From Bacteroidales bacterium (lineage in GTDB: Bacteria; Bacteroidota; Bacteroidia; Bacteroidales; UBA932): 64,000 nucleotides of DNA. Location: contig JAFZLQ010000007.1 of NCBI GenBank assembly GCA_017551425.1, forward strand, positions 3,872-67,871, read 5' to 3'. A model generated the notes under the pieces. The model was given only the letters and a program-made list of their open reading frames with translations, searched no databases and was not told the origin of the DNA. Below are positions 52,820-61,113 of this stretch, piece by piece (positions within the stretch are counted from its first letter, which is position 1; each line of letters starts with the position of its first letter). The position numbers and the translations under genes are program-made.

Positions 52820-54514
52820 TTACGACAGCTGCGTGTAGGCGACTTTTCCGACGAGTGTGGTGGGAAGGGAGTCGCGGACCTCGATGACGTACGGCATGGC
52901 GTACTTGGCGATGTGCTTGCGGCAGTGGGCCATGATGTCTTCGATGAGCTCGGGGCTGCTCTGCACGTCCTTCTTGAGCACCACGAAAGCCTTGACTTTC
53001 TGCATCTTGTACGGGTCGGGCACGCCGATCACGCAGCTGCGCTGCACGGCGGGATGGCCTTCGAGAATGTTCTCGATCTGCGAAGGATACACGTTGTAGC
53101 CGCTCGTCACTATCATCCTCTTGATTCTCTGGCGGAAGTAGATGAAGCCTTCATCGTCCATCACGCCGAGGTCTCCGGTATGGAGCCACACGTGGCCGTC
53201 GGCATGCTTCTGCAGCGTCTGCCTGTTCTCCTCCTCATGGTTTATGTAGCCGAGCATCATCGAAGGACCGGTGAGGCAGATTTCGCCCTCCTCGCCGTAA
53301 GGAACCTCGTCGCAGGTGCCGGGCTTGCAGATCTGGAAGTATGTGTCCGGGAACGGGATGCCTATGCTGCCCTCCTTCTCCTTGTCGTGCGGAGTGAGGC
53401 AGCAGGCCGTGACGCATTCGGTGGTGCCGTAGCCCTCGCGCACCCGAACGGTGGCGTGATGGTCGGCCAGGAACTTGTCGAACTTCTTCTTGAGCTCGAT
53501 GGTAAGGGAGTCGCCGCCGGAGAACACGCCGCGCAGGCAGCTCAGGTCGGCCCCGTCGAGGTATTCGTTGCGGGTGATGGCCTCGAACAGCGTGGGCACG
53601 CCGGCAATGAAGTTGGGGCGCGTCTTGCGGATGAGCTGGGCGTAACTCTTTACGTTGAAGCGGGGTACGAGTATCGAGGTGCCGCCGGCATAGAGAACGG
53701 TGTGGATGCATACGCCCAGGCCGAAGCCGTGGAACACAGGCATCGCGGCAAGCATGCGGCAGTGATGGACATCCTCCATGCTCATCTCGCAGGTCTGGTA
53801 GGCCAGCGCGTTGAAGTTGAGGTCGGACAGCATGATTCCCTTGGTGACGCCGGTGGTGCCGCCGGAGAAGAGCACGACGGCCTCCTTGAGGTAGTCCTTC
53901 TTATAGATGTACTCCCCTTCGAAGCGGGCGCCGTTTTTGCGGAACTCCTTCCAGCTGATGGTGGAGCCGTCTTTGGCGAGCTTGGGGAACTTGCTCTCCG
54001 TGAGGAGCTTCTGGCCGACGCTGAGGGGGAAAGGCAGTTCTTCCGATACGCGGCAGATGATAAGCTTGCTCACCGGGCGCTGCGCGCAGACGTCGATGAA
54101 CTTGCCGTAGAACTGGTCCAGGGTGACTGCTATGTCGCACTGCGCCTCGTTGAGGTAATAGACTATCTCTCCGACTGCGGAAAGGGGATGCACCATCGAT
54201 GCGATGGCGCCGATGCGGTTGAGGCCGTACAGGCAATAGACTGCCTGCGGGACGTTGGGCAGGCACACGAGCACACGCTGGCCCGGCATTACGCCGAGGG
54301 CCTTGAAGGACCGGGCGGTGAGCTCGATCTCCTCGGCCATGCGGGTGTAGCTGATCCTGCGTCCCATGAAGGTGAGGGCGGGATAATCCTTCTCTGCGGC
54401 GGCAATGTCCAGCACTGCTTCCGCCATGGATTTCTCGCTGTAGTCCAGGGTAGGGGGGACTCCGTCGTAGCTGCTGAGCCACGGCGCTTTTACGTTGCTA
54501 TAGTCGAATTTCAT
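52820..54514 (-). CDS. AMP-forming acyl-CoA synthetase/acyl ligase
   Basis: 564 residues. ANL-superfamily motifs: LFSGGTTGVTKGIMLSD (P-loop, A3), VREGYGTTECVT (A5), WLHTGDLGVMDDEGFIYF (A7), RIKRMIVTSGYNVYPSQIE (A8) and a C-terminal TLVGKVAYTQL with the catalytic Lys (A10). It activates a carboxylic acid with ATP and probably loads CoA. It is cytosolic. Its start overlaps the CAT/E2-like gene by 4 bp, suggesting that the two proteins work in sequence (activation, then acyl transfer). Chain specificity is unknown. Confidence 0.92.
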   Translation of the reverse strand: MKFDYSNVKAPWLSSYDGVPPTLDYSEKSMAEAVLDIAAAEKDYPALTFMGRRISYTRMAEEIELTARSFKALGVMPGQRVLVCLPNVPQAVYCLYGLNRIGAIASMVHPLSAVGEIVYYLNEAQCDIAVTLDQFYGKFIDVCAQRPVSKLIICRVSEELPFPLSVGQKLLTESKFPKLAKDGSTISWKEFRKNGARFEGEYIYKKDYLKEAVVLFSGGTTGVTKGIMLSDLNFNALAYQTCEMSMEDVHHCRMLAAMPVFHGFGLGVCIHTVLYAGGTSILVPRFNVKSYAQLIRKTRPNFIAGVPTLFEAITRNEYLDGADLSCLRGVFSGGDSLTIELKKKFDKFLADHHATVRVREGYGTTECVTACCLTPHDKEKEGSIGIPFPDTYFQICKPGTCDEVPYGEEGEICLTGPSMMLGYINHEEENRQTLQKHADGHVWLHTGDLGVMDDEGFIYFRQRIKRMIVTSGYNVYPSQIENILEGHPAVQRSCVIGVPDPYKMQKVKAFVVLKKDVQSSPELIEDIMAHCRKHIAKYAMPYVIEVRDSLPTTLVGKVAYTQLS

Positions 54515-55401
54515 AATTCAATGGGAGTTGCTGCGGGCTCGTCCAGGAGCTCGGGATGGGCGAAGATGTGACGGACGAGGTTGAGGGTCTTGGCGAAATA
54601 GGTTCCGTCTGCTATGCGCTCGTCGATGGTGAGGCCCAGTTTTATGGTGTTGCGCATCTCGTAGCTGCCGTCCTCCTTGAAGAAGGGGCGGAGCTTCTTC
54701 TCGTTTATGACGATGAAGAAGGAGTTGTTGCCCCAGTCGAAGAGGTGATGGTAATCGGCGTGCATCTTGATACTGCCAAGGTTGGTTACGAATACGCTGG
54801 CGTAGCAGGGGTCGTCCTTTGCGAGGCCCTTGGGATAGATTCCGTGGTACTCCATCTTCTGAAGCGCCCAGCCCAGCAGGCGGAAAAGGGGGCGCGGAAG
54901 CTTCTGCACTATGTTGAGCGCGTTGGAGATGCCCACGGTCTGGTTCTCGCCGCGGACTTTCTGCACGTAGCCCTTGACGTAGTCGTGCACCTGGTCGAGC
55001 GGCGAGCCGCCGTCCTTGTCCAGGAGGAAGTTGGCCTGCAGCTCCTCTGCGGTTTCGTCGAGCTGGCGCTTTACGACGAAGGATATGCGTATGTACTTGC
55101 GCTCGTAGAAACGGTGGCCGGAGATGAAATAGTTCATCTTGGGGCGGAGGAGGAGCGTCTTTGCTATGGTGGCCACGATGAAGTGGAACCAGGTGTATTT
55201 GAAGTCGGGGTCGCCTTCGTTCTTCTTTGCGAGGTATTTGTCAACTTCCGTAAGGTCGAGGACTTCTCCGAGGACGGCTTCGTTCTTGGTGCGGGGGCCG
55301 AAGAAATACGGCATCATAACGTGCATTGAATCGAGGCCGGAGACGTACCAGCCGTCGTAGCGGTCCAGACGGTGCTTTTTGCGCGGAGCGGTTTCTTGCA
55401 T
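54511..55401 (-). CDS. CAT/2-oxoacid dehydrogenase E2-like acyltransferase with altered active-site motif
   Basis: 296 residues from the ATG at 55401; a TTG 18 bases upstream is possible. The protein matches the catalytic domain of E2/chloramphenicol acetyltransferase enzymes (FHFIVATIAKTLLLRPKMNYF, SVFVTNLGSIKM). It lacks any lipoyl or peripheral-subunit-binding domain. The terminal motif is TIDERIADG, where active E2/CAT enzymes have DHRxxDG: Glu replaces the catalytic His. Either catalysis differs or the protein has another role. It lies in an operon with an AMP-forming ligase and divergent from a lipoprotein hydrolase. Confidence 0.82.
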   Translation of the reverse strand: MQETAPRKKHRLDRYDGWYVSGLDSMHVMMPYFFGPRTKNEAVLGEVLDLTEVDKYLAKKNEGDPDFKYTWFHFIVATIAKTLLLRPKMNYFISGHRFYERKYIRISFVVKRQLDETAEELQANFLLDKDGGSPLDQVHDYVKGYVQKVRGENQTVGISNALNIVQKLPRPLFRLLGWALQKMEYHGIYPKGLAKDDPCYASVFVTNLGSIKMHADYHHLFDWGNNSFFIVINEKKLRPFFKEDGSYEMRNTIKLGLTIDERIADGTYFAKTLNLVRHIFAHPELLDEPAATPIEL

Positions 55402-55427
55402 AGGTTTTGGTTTTAGCAAATAACTCG

Positions 55428-55455
55428 CAAAGTTAATATAAATTTAGTATATTTG
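55428..55455. promoter_or_regulatory. Divergent promoter pair
   Basis: Minus-strand TAACTTTG at 55435-55428, 26 nt before the CAT/E2-like ATG, and plus-strand TATATTTG at 55448-55455, 32 nt before the hydrolase ATG. Both match TAnnTTTG, and the cores are 12 bp apart, so the two transcripts may compete. Confidence 0.6.
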
Positions 55456-55487
55456 CGAAACTGAAGACAATAACCAACCAAATACCA

Positions 55488-56444
55488 ATGAAACGAAATC
55501 TCAGTATTCTTGCCCTCGTGCTTGTGGCTATGCTCAGCACCGGCTGCCTCGCAGGCAGATATATGTCGGGCTATGCACTCACTCCTGAGCCCCATGGCGT
55601 CGCAGACATAGAGCGCACCCGTGCAAAGGCCGATTCCCTCTGCCCCGGGAGCACCGCCTGGTACGACGGCCTCAAGGCGGAGGGCGTCCTCAAAGACACC
55701 TTCATCACCGGCTACCGCGACTTCCGCGTCCACGCCTGCTACGTGCCGGCGGCAGACCCGTCGAACTCCCAGGGCACAGCCATCGTCATACACGGATATG
55801 GCGACAACCACTTCGTCTTCCTGTATCTGGTACGCATGTACAGGGATGAGCTCAACTACAACGTACTCTTCCCCGACCTCCAGTACCACGGCTATTCCGA
55901 GGGCGACCACATCCAGATGGGATGGCACGACCGTCTTGACGTAGAAAAATGGATAGAAGTGGCCCACGGCATCTTCCAGGACGACTTTATGGTCCTTCAC
56001 GGAGTATCCATGGGAGGCGCCACCGTCATGATGACCAGCGGCGACGAGCTGCCCGAGTACGTCAAGGCATTCGTGGAGGACTGCGGATACTCATCAGTCA
56101 TCATGCAGTTCAACAACAACCGCAAGCAGAGCTTCGGATTCATCCCGCCGGATGTGCTCCAGAGCGCAAGTCTTGTGACAAAGATGAAATACGGCTGGGG
56201 CTTCTGGGAAGCTTCTTCCCTCAAGCAACTCGAGAAGTGCGACCGCCCGATGCTCTTCATCCACGGCGACGCCGATGACTTCGTTCCCACCAGCCACGTG
56301 TACAAGAATTACGACGCAAAGGTCAACGGTTACAAGGAACTCTGGGTGACAGAGGGCGCGGTGCACGCCAACTCCTACGCCAAATACCCCCTGGAGTACA
56401 CCCAGAGGGTCCGGGACTTCCTCAACCGGGTCAAGGCCATGTAA
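55488..56444 (+). CDS. Alpha/beta-hydrolase lipoprotein
   Basis: 318 residues with lipobox at Cys20 (LSTGC). Alpha/beta-hydrolase features: IVIHGYGDNH (oxyanion region), VLHGVSMGGATVM (nucleophile Ser in GxSxG), FIHGDADDFVP (acid Asp) and GAVHANS (His). The triad is complete, so it should be an active esterase, thioesterase or peptidase in the envelope. Proteins of this subgroup (cinnamoyl-esterase/BAAT-like) have varied substrates. It is divergent from the CAT/E2-like and ligase pair. Confidence 0.87.
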   Translation: MKRNLSILALVLVAMLSTGCLAGRYMSGYALTPEPHGVADIERTRAKADSLCPGSTAWYDGLKAEGVLKDTFITGYRDFRVHACYVPAADPSNSQGTAIVIHGYGDNHFVFLYLVRMYRDELNYNVLFPDLQYHGYSEGDHIQMGWHDRLDVEKWIEVAHGIFQDDFMVLHGVSMGGATVMMTSGDELPEYVKAFVEDCGYSSVIMQFNNNRKQSFGFIPPDVLQSASLVTKMKYGWGFWEASSLKQLEKCDRPMLFIHGDADDFVPTSHVYKNYDAKVNGYKELWVTEGAVHANSYAKYPLEYTQRVRDFLNRVKAM

Positions 56445-56490
56445 AGGCAGCGCAAAGCTAACCATCTGACCAACAACTGATTAACGCTTT

Positions 56491-56517
56491 CAGGGACCCC
56501 GGAATCAGGGGCCCCTG
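56491..56517 (+). terminator. Terminator of the hydrolase gene
   Basis: 10-bp stem with one mismatch (56491-56500 with 56508-56517), 7-nt loop, followed by AATTGTTT. It lies 46 bp after the hydrolase stop. Confidence 0.65.
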
Positions 56518-56578
56518 AATTGTTTAAAACGCTATTTATCAGCCACTTGACTTTGAGGCACAAATCAAAAAATTGTAT

Positions 56579-56586
56579 TATCTTTG
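56579..56586 (+). promoter_or_regulatory. -7 element abutting the acyltransferase start
   Basis: TATCTTTGCGCCATG: the box ends 4 nt before the ATG at 56591, implying a leaderless transcript. A TTTG at 56552-56555 is 23 nt upstream, slightly long for the -33 spacing. Confidence 0.62.
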
Positions 56587-56590
56587 CGCC

Positions 56591-57148
56591 ATGGATTTAT
56601 GGGGTAAGTTTTGCGGCTTCTTGCTGCGCACCATGGGGTGGACGGCCGTCGAGCCTGCCGCCGAGGAAGACAAGGTAATCATCCTTGGCGTCCCCCACAC
56701 TTCGGGTTGGGATTTCGTCATCTCCTACCTTTATTACAGGTCGCAGGGCGAGCATGCCAAGTGCATGATAAAGAAGGAGTTCTTCTTCCCTCCCGTGGGC
56801 TGGCTCCTCAAGGCCATGGGCTGCATTCCGGTGGATCGCAGCAGTCCCACCAACATGCTCCGCAGCGTCATCGAACAGATGCAGAAGCCCGGGCGCTTCC
56901 ATCTGGCCCTCGCCCCCGAGGGCACCCGTAAAGCCATAAAGAACTGGAAGACCGGCTTCCACACGATTGCCCGCAACGCAGGCGTTCCCGTTTACATGGG
57001 GTATTTCGACTGGGGCACCAAACGCGTAGGGCGCGGCCGGAAGGTCGAGCTCACCGACGATCCCCGTGCCGATATGAAACGCATACAGGCACTGTACGAA
57101 GAGATGCACCTCGTCGGCAAACACCCCGACAAGTACATTACGCACTGA
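56591..57148 (+). CDS. Lysophospholipid (1-acylglycerol-3-phosphate-type) acyltransferase
   Basis: 185 residues from the ATG at 56591; six upstream in-frame codons lie within the promoter. PlsC motifs: GVPHTSGWDF (HX4D, the catalytic pair) and LALAPEGTRK (EGTR, phosphate binding), with MGCIPVDRSS between them. At 185 residues it is shorter than PlsC and lacks the N-terminal membrane helices, as in small acyltransferases of ornithine/aminolipid or siderophore-type pathways. Its stop overlaps the start of the next ligase (TGATG). Confidence 0.87.
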   Translation: MDLWGKFCGFLLRTMGWTAVEPAAEEDKVIILGVPHTSGWDFVISYLYYRSQGEHAKCMIKKEFFFPPVGWLLKAMGCIPVDRSSPTNMLRSVIEQMQKPGRFHLALAPEGTRKAIKNWKTGFHTIARNAGVPVYMGYFDWGTKRVGRGRKVELTDDPRADMKRIQALYEEMHLVGKHPDKYITH

Positions 57149-58767
57149 TGAGACACACATTCCAGACCCTTGCAGAGGTCTTCGACTATTCCACAACCAA
57201 ATATGCCAAACGTCCGGCCTACGAGCTGATTGACGGAGACCAGACCTACGACTACGCAGGCATAAGGGATACTTCCCGCCGCCTTTCCCGCCTGCTTTCG
57301 AGCTTCGGCATCAACAGCGGCGACAAAGTCGCCATCTTCTCGCAGAACATGCCCAACTGGGCGGCGTCGTTCTTCGCCATCACCGCATTCGGCCGCATCG
57401 CCGTTCCGCTCCTCATCGAGCTTTCAGAGAACGAAGTCTCCAACATCCTCACGCACTCCGAGACCCGCGCGCTCTTCGTGTCGCGCCGTCTCCTCTCCAA
57501 GGTGCCGGAGGAGCTGCTGGAGCGCATGCGCATCGTCATCTGCACCGACGACCTCAGCATCATCCGCAGCGGCGAATCGGCATACACCTGCGACGGCTCC
57601 ATATCCAGTCCCCTGCCGGACGACGTCGCCTGCCTCATATACACATCGGGCACTACCGGCGCCGCCAAGGGCGTCATGCTCACCCACAAGAACTTCTGCG
57701 TGAACATACGCGCCTCGTGGGACGCCCACCATGTGCGCAGGCGCGACGTTTTCATATCGATACTGCCGCTGGCGCATACCTACGAGATGAGCATCGGCAT
57801 GCTGTATCCCTTCGCAGTAGGCGCCAAGGTGTATTACCTCATGCGCCCGCCGACCCCGTCGATACTCCTCCCCAACTTCAAGAAATACCGTCCTACCGCC
57901 ATGCTGAGCGTGCCGCTGGTCATAGAGAAGATCTACCGCGCCAGCATCGTGCCCACTATTGCAGGCAGCCGCTTCCTGAGCCGTATGCAGAAGGCATTCC
58001 CCCTGCTGCTCGACCGTCTCGTGGGCCTCAGGCTCAAGAAGACCTTCGGCGGCAGGATACGCTTCTTCGGTATCGGCGGCGCCAAGCTCGACGGCGAGGT
58101 GGAGGCGTTCCTCAGGCGCGCCCGCTTCCCTTATTCCATCGGCTACGGACTTACGGAGACGGCGCCCCTGATCGGCTACGCAAGGGTCGGAGAAACCCGC
58201 GTGGGCTCGCTAGGAAAGGCCGCATACGGCGTCGAGATGCGCCTGGACAACGTGAATCCAGAGACCGGCGAGGGAGAGATCGTGGCCCGGGGAGACAACG
58301 TGATGAAGGGCTACTACAAAGACTACGCACGCACGTGCAAGGTGCTGTCGCCCGACGGCTGGTTCCACACCGGCGACATCGCCTGCCAGGACAAACACGG
58401 GCGCTACTATATCAAGGGACGGCTCGGAAGCGTCATCCTGGGGCCCTCGGGAGAGAACATCTATCCCGAGGAAATCGAGGCCGTCATAGACAACATCAAG
58501 GACATCAGCGAGTCGCTGGTGGTGCAGCGCGACGGCCACCTGGTGGCGCTCGTGCACTTCAACGACAACGTGCTCGACTGGAATTACTCCAATCAGGACC
58601 GCTTCCTGGAAGACCTGGAGAAGCGCAAGGCCGCCATCCTGGAGTTCGTGAACTCCCACGTAAACCGTTCCAGCCGCATCAAGGAGGTGGAGGTGGAAGA
58701 AAAGCCCTTCGCCAAAACCGCCACCATGAAAATCAAACGTTTCCTTTATAAGGAAAAGAAAGACTGA
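57148..58767 (+). CDS. Long-chain-type AMP-forming acyl-CoA ligase
   Basis: 539 residues. Motifs: CLIYTSGTTGAAKGVMLTH (A3), YSIGYGLTETAPLIGYA (A5), WFHTGDIACQDKHGRYYI (A7) and GRLGSVILGPSGENIYPEEIE (A8). The last is characteristic of long-chain FadD-like ligases. The C-terminal Lys lies in KPFAKTATMKIKRFLYK. It is translationally coupled to the preceding small acyltransferase, which suggests that it feeds acyl groups to it. It is the second such ligase in the window and only distantly similar to the one at 52820-54514. Confidence 0.92.
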   Translation: MRHTFQTLAEVFDYSTTKYAKRPAYELIDGDQTYDYAGIRDTSRRLSRLLSSFGINSGDKVAIFSQNMPNWAASFFAITAFGRIAVPLLIELSENEVSNILTHSETRALFVSRRLLSKVPEELLERMRIVICTDDLSIIRSGESAYTCDGSISSPLPDDVACLIYTSGTTGAAKGVMLTHKNFCVNIRASWDAHHVRRRDVFISILPLAHTYEMSIGMLYPFAVGAKVYYLMRPPTPSILLPNFKKYRPTAMLSVPLVIEKIYRASIVPTIAGSRFLSRMQKAFPLLLDRLVGLRLKKTFGGRIRFFGIGGAKLDGEVEAFLRRARFPYSIGYGLTETAPLIGYARVGETRVGSLGKAAYGVEMRLDNVNPETGEGEIVARGDNVMKGYYKDYARTCKVLSPDGWFHTGDIACQDKHGRYYIKGRLGSVILGPSGENIYPEEIEAVIDNIKDISESLVVQRDGHLVALVHFNDNVLDWNYSNQDRFLEDLEKRKAAILEFVNSHVNRSSRIKEVEVEEKPFAKTATMKIKRFLYKEKKD

Positions 58768-58779
58768 TAAAACACCGGT

Positions 58780-59994
58780 ATGCTTCAGCAAGTGGAAATA
58801 GCGGTCATCGGCGTGGGGAATCGCGCCAGGAAGTATCTGTCGTGCCTTCCGCAGGGCATCAAGGTCAAGTATCTGGTGGAGCCGGACCTGGTGAGGCTCG
58901 GACTCGGCAGCAAGCGATACGGCGTGCCGGCGGAGAACTGCTACGCATCGGCTGAGGCTTTCTTTGCCGCTCCGGTGGAGCTTGACGCCGTTATAGTTGC
59001 GGCGCCGGACAAGCTTCACGTAAGCCTCGCCACCAAGGCCGTGCAGCGCGGCTGGCACGTGCTCGTAGAGAAGCCGGTAGCCGCATCGGAAGAGGAATAC
59101 ATGCGCCTGCTCGAGGCGGCCGACGCGTCCGGCGTACAGGTCGGCGTGTGCCTTGAGATGCGCTTCTACCCCTTCTTCAAACGCATCAAGGAGATTTGCA
59201 GGACCGGCCTGCTGGGGCAGATCCTCGAAATAGAGCACACCGAGCATATCGGCCCGGACCGCATGGCACACACCTTCGTGCGGGGCCTCTGGTCCAGGAA
59301 GGATGAGACGGGCCCCATCTTCCTCTCCAAGTGCTGCCACGACGCAGACTTCATCCTCTGGCTCACCGGCGCCGACGTGCTGGACGTCAAGGGAAGCGGC
59401 AGCCTGAGCAAGTTCCGCCACGACCCTTCGGCCCCTTTTTACTGCATCGACTGCAAGAAACGCACGTGCCCCTATTCCGCAGTACGCCTCTATCGCGACA
59501 GGCGCGAATGGATTAGCGGATTCGACGTGCCCGCAGGCCTCACGCTGGGCGATGTAATAGACGCCGAACTCCACGGCGGACGCTACGGCCGCTGCGTCTA
59601 TCACTGCGACAACGACGTGTACGACGTACAGGACGTGGAGGCCACTCTGAGCGGCGGAATCAAGCTCAAGATGAGTCTGGAGGGCGTTTCAGACCTGGAA
59701 GGCAGGAGCGTGGTGATACGCGGCAGCGAGGCCACCCTCGAGGCCGACCGCACCAGGATACGCGTCGTTACTACCAGGGAAGGGGCCCCCGGAGCGGACG
59801 GAGAAGAGGCCCTGCCAGCCGGAACCGTGCTTATCGACGAGGATTACTCGTCCATCGTGGCGCTTCCCCTTCATGCCGGCGCAGACCGCGCCCTGGTGGA
59901 GGATTTCTTCGACGCCATCGCCTCCGGGCGCACCCCCGCAGCATCTCTGGCATCGGCCATGCCCGCCCACAAGCTCTGCTGGCTGGCGGGATAG
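58780..59994 (+). CDS. Gfo/Idh/MocA-family oxidoreductase
   Basis: 404 residues. N-terminal Rossmann fold (IAVIGVGNRARKYL) with the family motif VLVEKPVAASEEEY near residue 100 (EKP lysine), then a C-terminal alpha/beta domain with SKCCHDADFILWLTG (histidine-containing active-site helix). A Cys-rich segment CIDCKKRTCPYSA (about 226-238) is found in the MviM-like subgroup of Bacteroidetes and could bind metal. The family reduces or oxidises sugars and cyclitols with NAD(P). It follows the ligase by 12 bp; the link to acyl metabolism is unclear, though a sugar or inositol head group is conceivable. Confidence 0.88.
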   Translation: MLQQVEIAVIGVGNRARKYLSCLPQGIKVKYLVEPDLVRLGLGSKRYGVPAENCYASAEAFFAAPVELDAVIVAAPDKLHVSLATKAVQRGWHVLVEKPVAASEEEYMRLLEAADASGVQVGVCLEMRFYPFFKRIKEICRTGLLGQILEIEHTEHIGPDRMAHTFVRGLWSRKDETGPIFLSKCCHDADFILWLTGADVLDVKGSGSLSKFRHDPSAPFYCIDCKKRTCPYSAVRLYRDRREWISGFDVPAGLTLGDVIDAELHGGRYGRCVYHCDNDVYDVQDVEATLSGGIKLKMSLEGVSDLEGRSVVIRGSEATLEADRTRIRVVTTREGAPGADGEEALPAGTVLIDEDYSSIVALPLHAGADRALVEDFFDAIASGRTPAASLASAMPAHKLCWLAG

Positions 59995-60016
59995 CTGGCT
60001 ATTCAGGATAATCGCC

Positions 60017-61054
60017 CTACCAAAGGGGCTCCCCCTGCGGACGTACTAGATTGAGCCAGTCGTAGAAGATACTGTACGACGGGATGAAAAGCGCGAGCCC
60101 GATCAGCGCCGCCCACCAGGGCAGAAGCAGGAACAGAGCCACGCCCCACAGTATGAAGAAAACGGGGGTTCCTATCAGCTTGACACCGAACCGCGCCGTA
60201 TTCTGGAACGCCGGATCCTTGATTTTGAACCGGCATATCCATTCGGCCAGCGCCCACATGGGTAGCGCCAGCACTGCACTCACCAGGAACAGCGGGAAAC
60301 CCAGCACCGCCTGCAGCACCCTGCGGAAGCGGTGTTTCACAGGACGCGCAGCCATGGCTTCGGCCAGCCGCTCCTCGTAGTGTTCGTCGTCGGGAAGGTA
60401 GAAAATCAGCTCGGAGAGCTTCTGGCGGAGGATGTCCTGGAGGACGCTGTCGCGGGCGCTGACGCTCGCGCCTTCTACCTGCGGCAGCAGGGCGTTCACG
60501 TCGATTGGCTCGCCGTACTTCATCCTCATTCGCCCCCTGTAGCGGAACCAGTCGCTGTAATCGAGCCCCACGGGCACCACGACGGTGGGCCGCTGTTCTG
60601 CGCTGCGGAAGGCCAGTGTGGCCACGCCGCGGCGTATCGGCAGCAGCGAGTGCATGGGCCTGTGGCGCCCTTCGCTGTAGATGCAGAAGGGCATGCCATG
60701 CTCGAGCACATGGTCGATCTCCACGAAAGTCTTGGGGTTGCGGGCGACTTCGTCCGGCCTGTCGCGGTTGCTGCGGGCCAGCGGCACTATCTTCAGGAAG
60801 TGCATGATGGCGGCAATCCGTGGCTTACGGAAAATGTCTGCACGCGCGCCGAACACTATGCCCTTGGGGAACGACAGCAGCACCACCAGCGCATCCATGA
60901 GCGTATTGGTGTGATTTGGGGCGATGATGACGGCCGCATCTGTCTGCGGAGGAGCGCCGACAATCTCCATGCGGCGGAAACTTCCGCGGGTGCAGAGGTC
61001 GACATAAGGCCGGAAAAAGGAATATGCCCGGCTATGGTCCCAAAAATCAGCCAT
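60017..61054 (-). CDS. PlsC-superfamily glycerol-phosphate acyltransferase-like membrane protein
   Basis: 345 residues. Catalytic-type motif NHTNTLMDAL (spacing H-x5-D, not the usual H-x4-D) and YSEGRHRP in place of the FPEGTR motif, with GARADIFRKP and VPLARSNRDR between them. This variant set is typical of the SCT1/GPT2-like branch. The last roughly 110 residues hold two or three membrane helices (LFLVSAVLALPMWALAEW and VFFILWGVALFLLLPWWAAL). A -7 box lies 8 nt before the ATG. It is convergent with the oxidoreductase gene. Confidence 0.85.
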   Translation of the reverse strand: MADFWDHSRAYSFFRPYVDLCTRGSFRRMEIVGAPPQTDAAVIIAPNHTNTLMDALVVLLSFPKGIVFGARADIFRKPRIAAIMHFLKIVPLARSNRDRPDEVARNPKTFVEIDHVLEHGMPFCIYSEGRHRPMHSLLPIRRGVATLAFRSAEQRPTVVVPVGLDYSDWFRYRGRMRMKYGEPIDVNALLPQVEGASVSARDSVLQDILRQKLSELIFYLPDDEHYEERLAEAMAARPVKHRFRRVLQAVLGFPLFLVSAVLALPMWALAEWICRFKIKDPAFQNTARFGVKLIGTPVFFILWGVALFLLLPWWAALIGLALFIPSYSIFYDWLNLVRPQGEPLW

Positions 61055-61062
61055 CTGTTTGG

Positions 61063-61070
61063 CAAATATA
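61063..61070 (-). promoter_or_regulatory. -7 element of the glycerol-phosphate acyltransferase-like gene
   Basis: TATATTTG ending 8 nt before the ATG at 61054: another very short or absent 5' leader. Confidence 0.5.
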
Positions 61071-61113
61071 TAAAAATAATGTTATATTTCGTCTCATTAA
61101 CGAAGCTTAAAGA

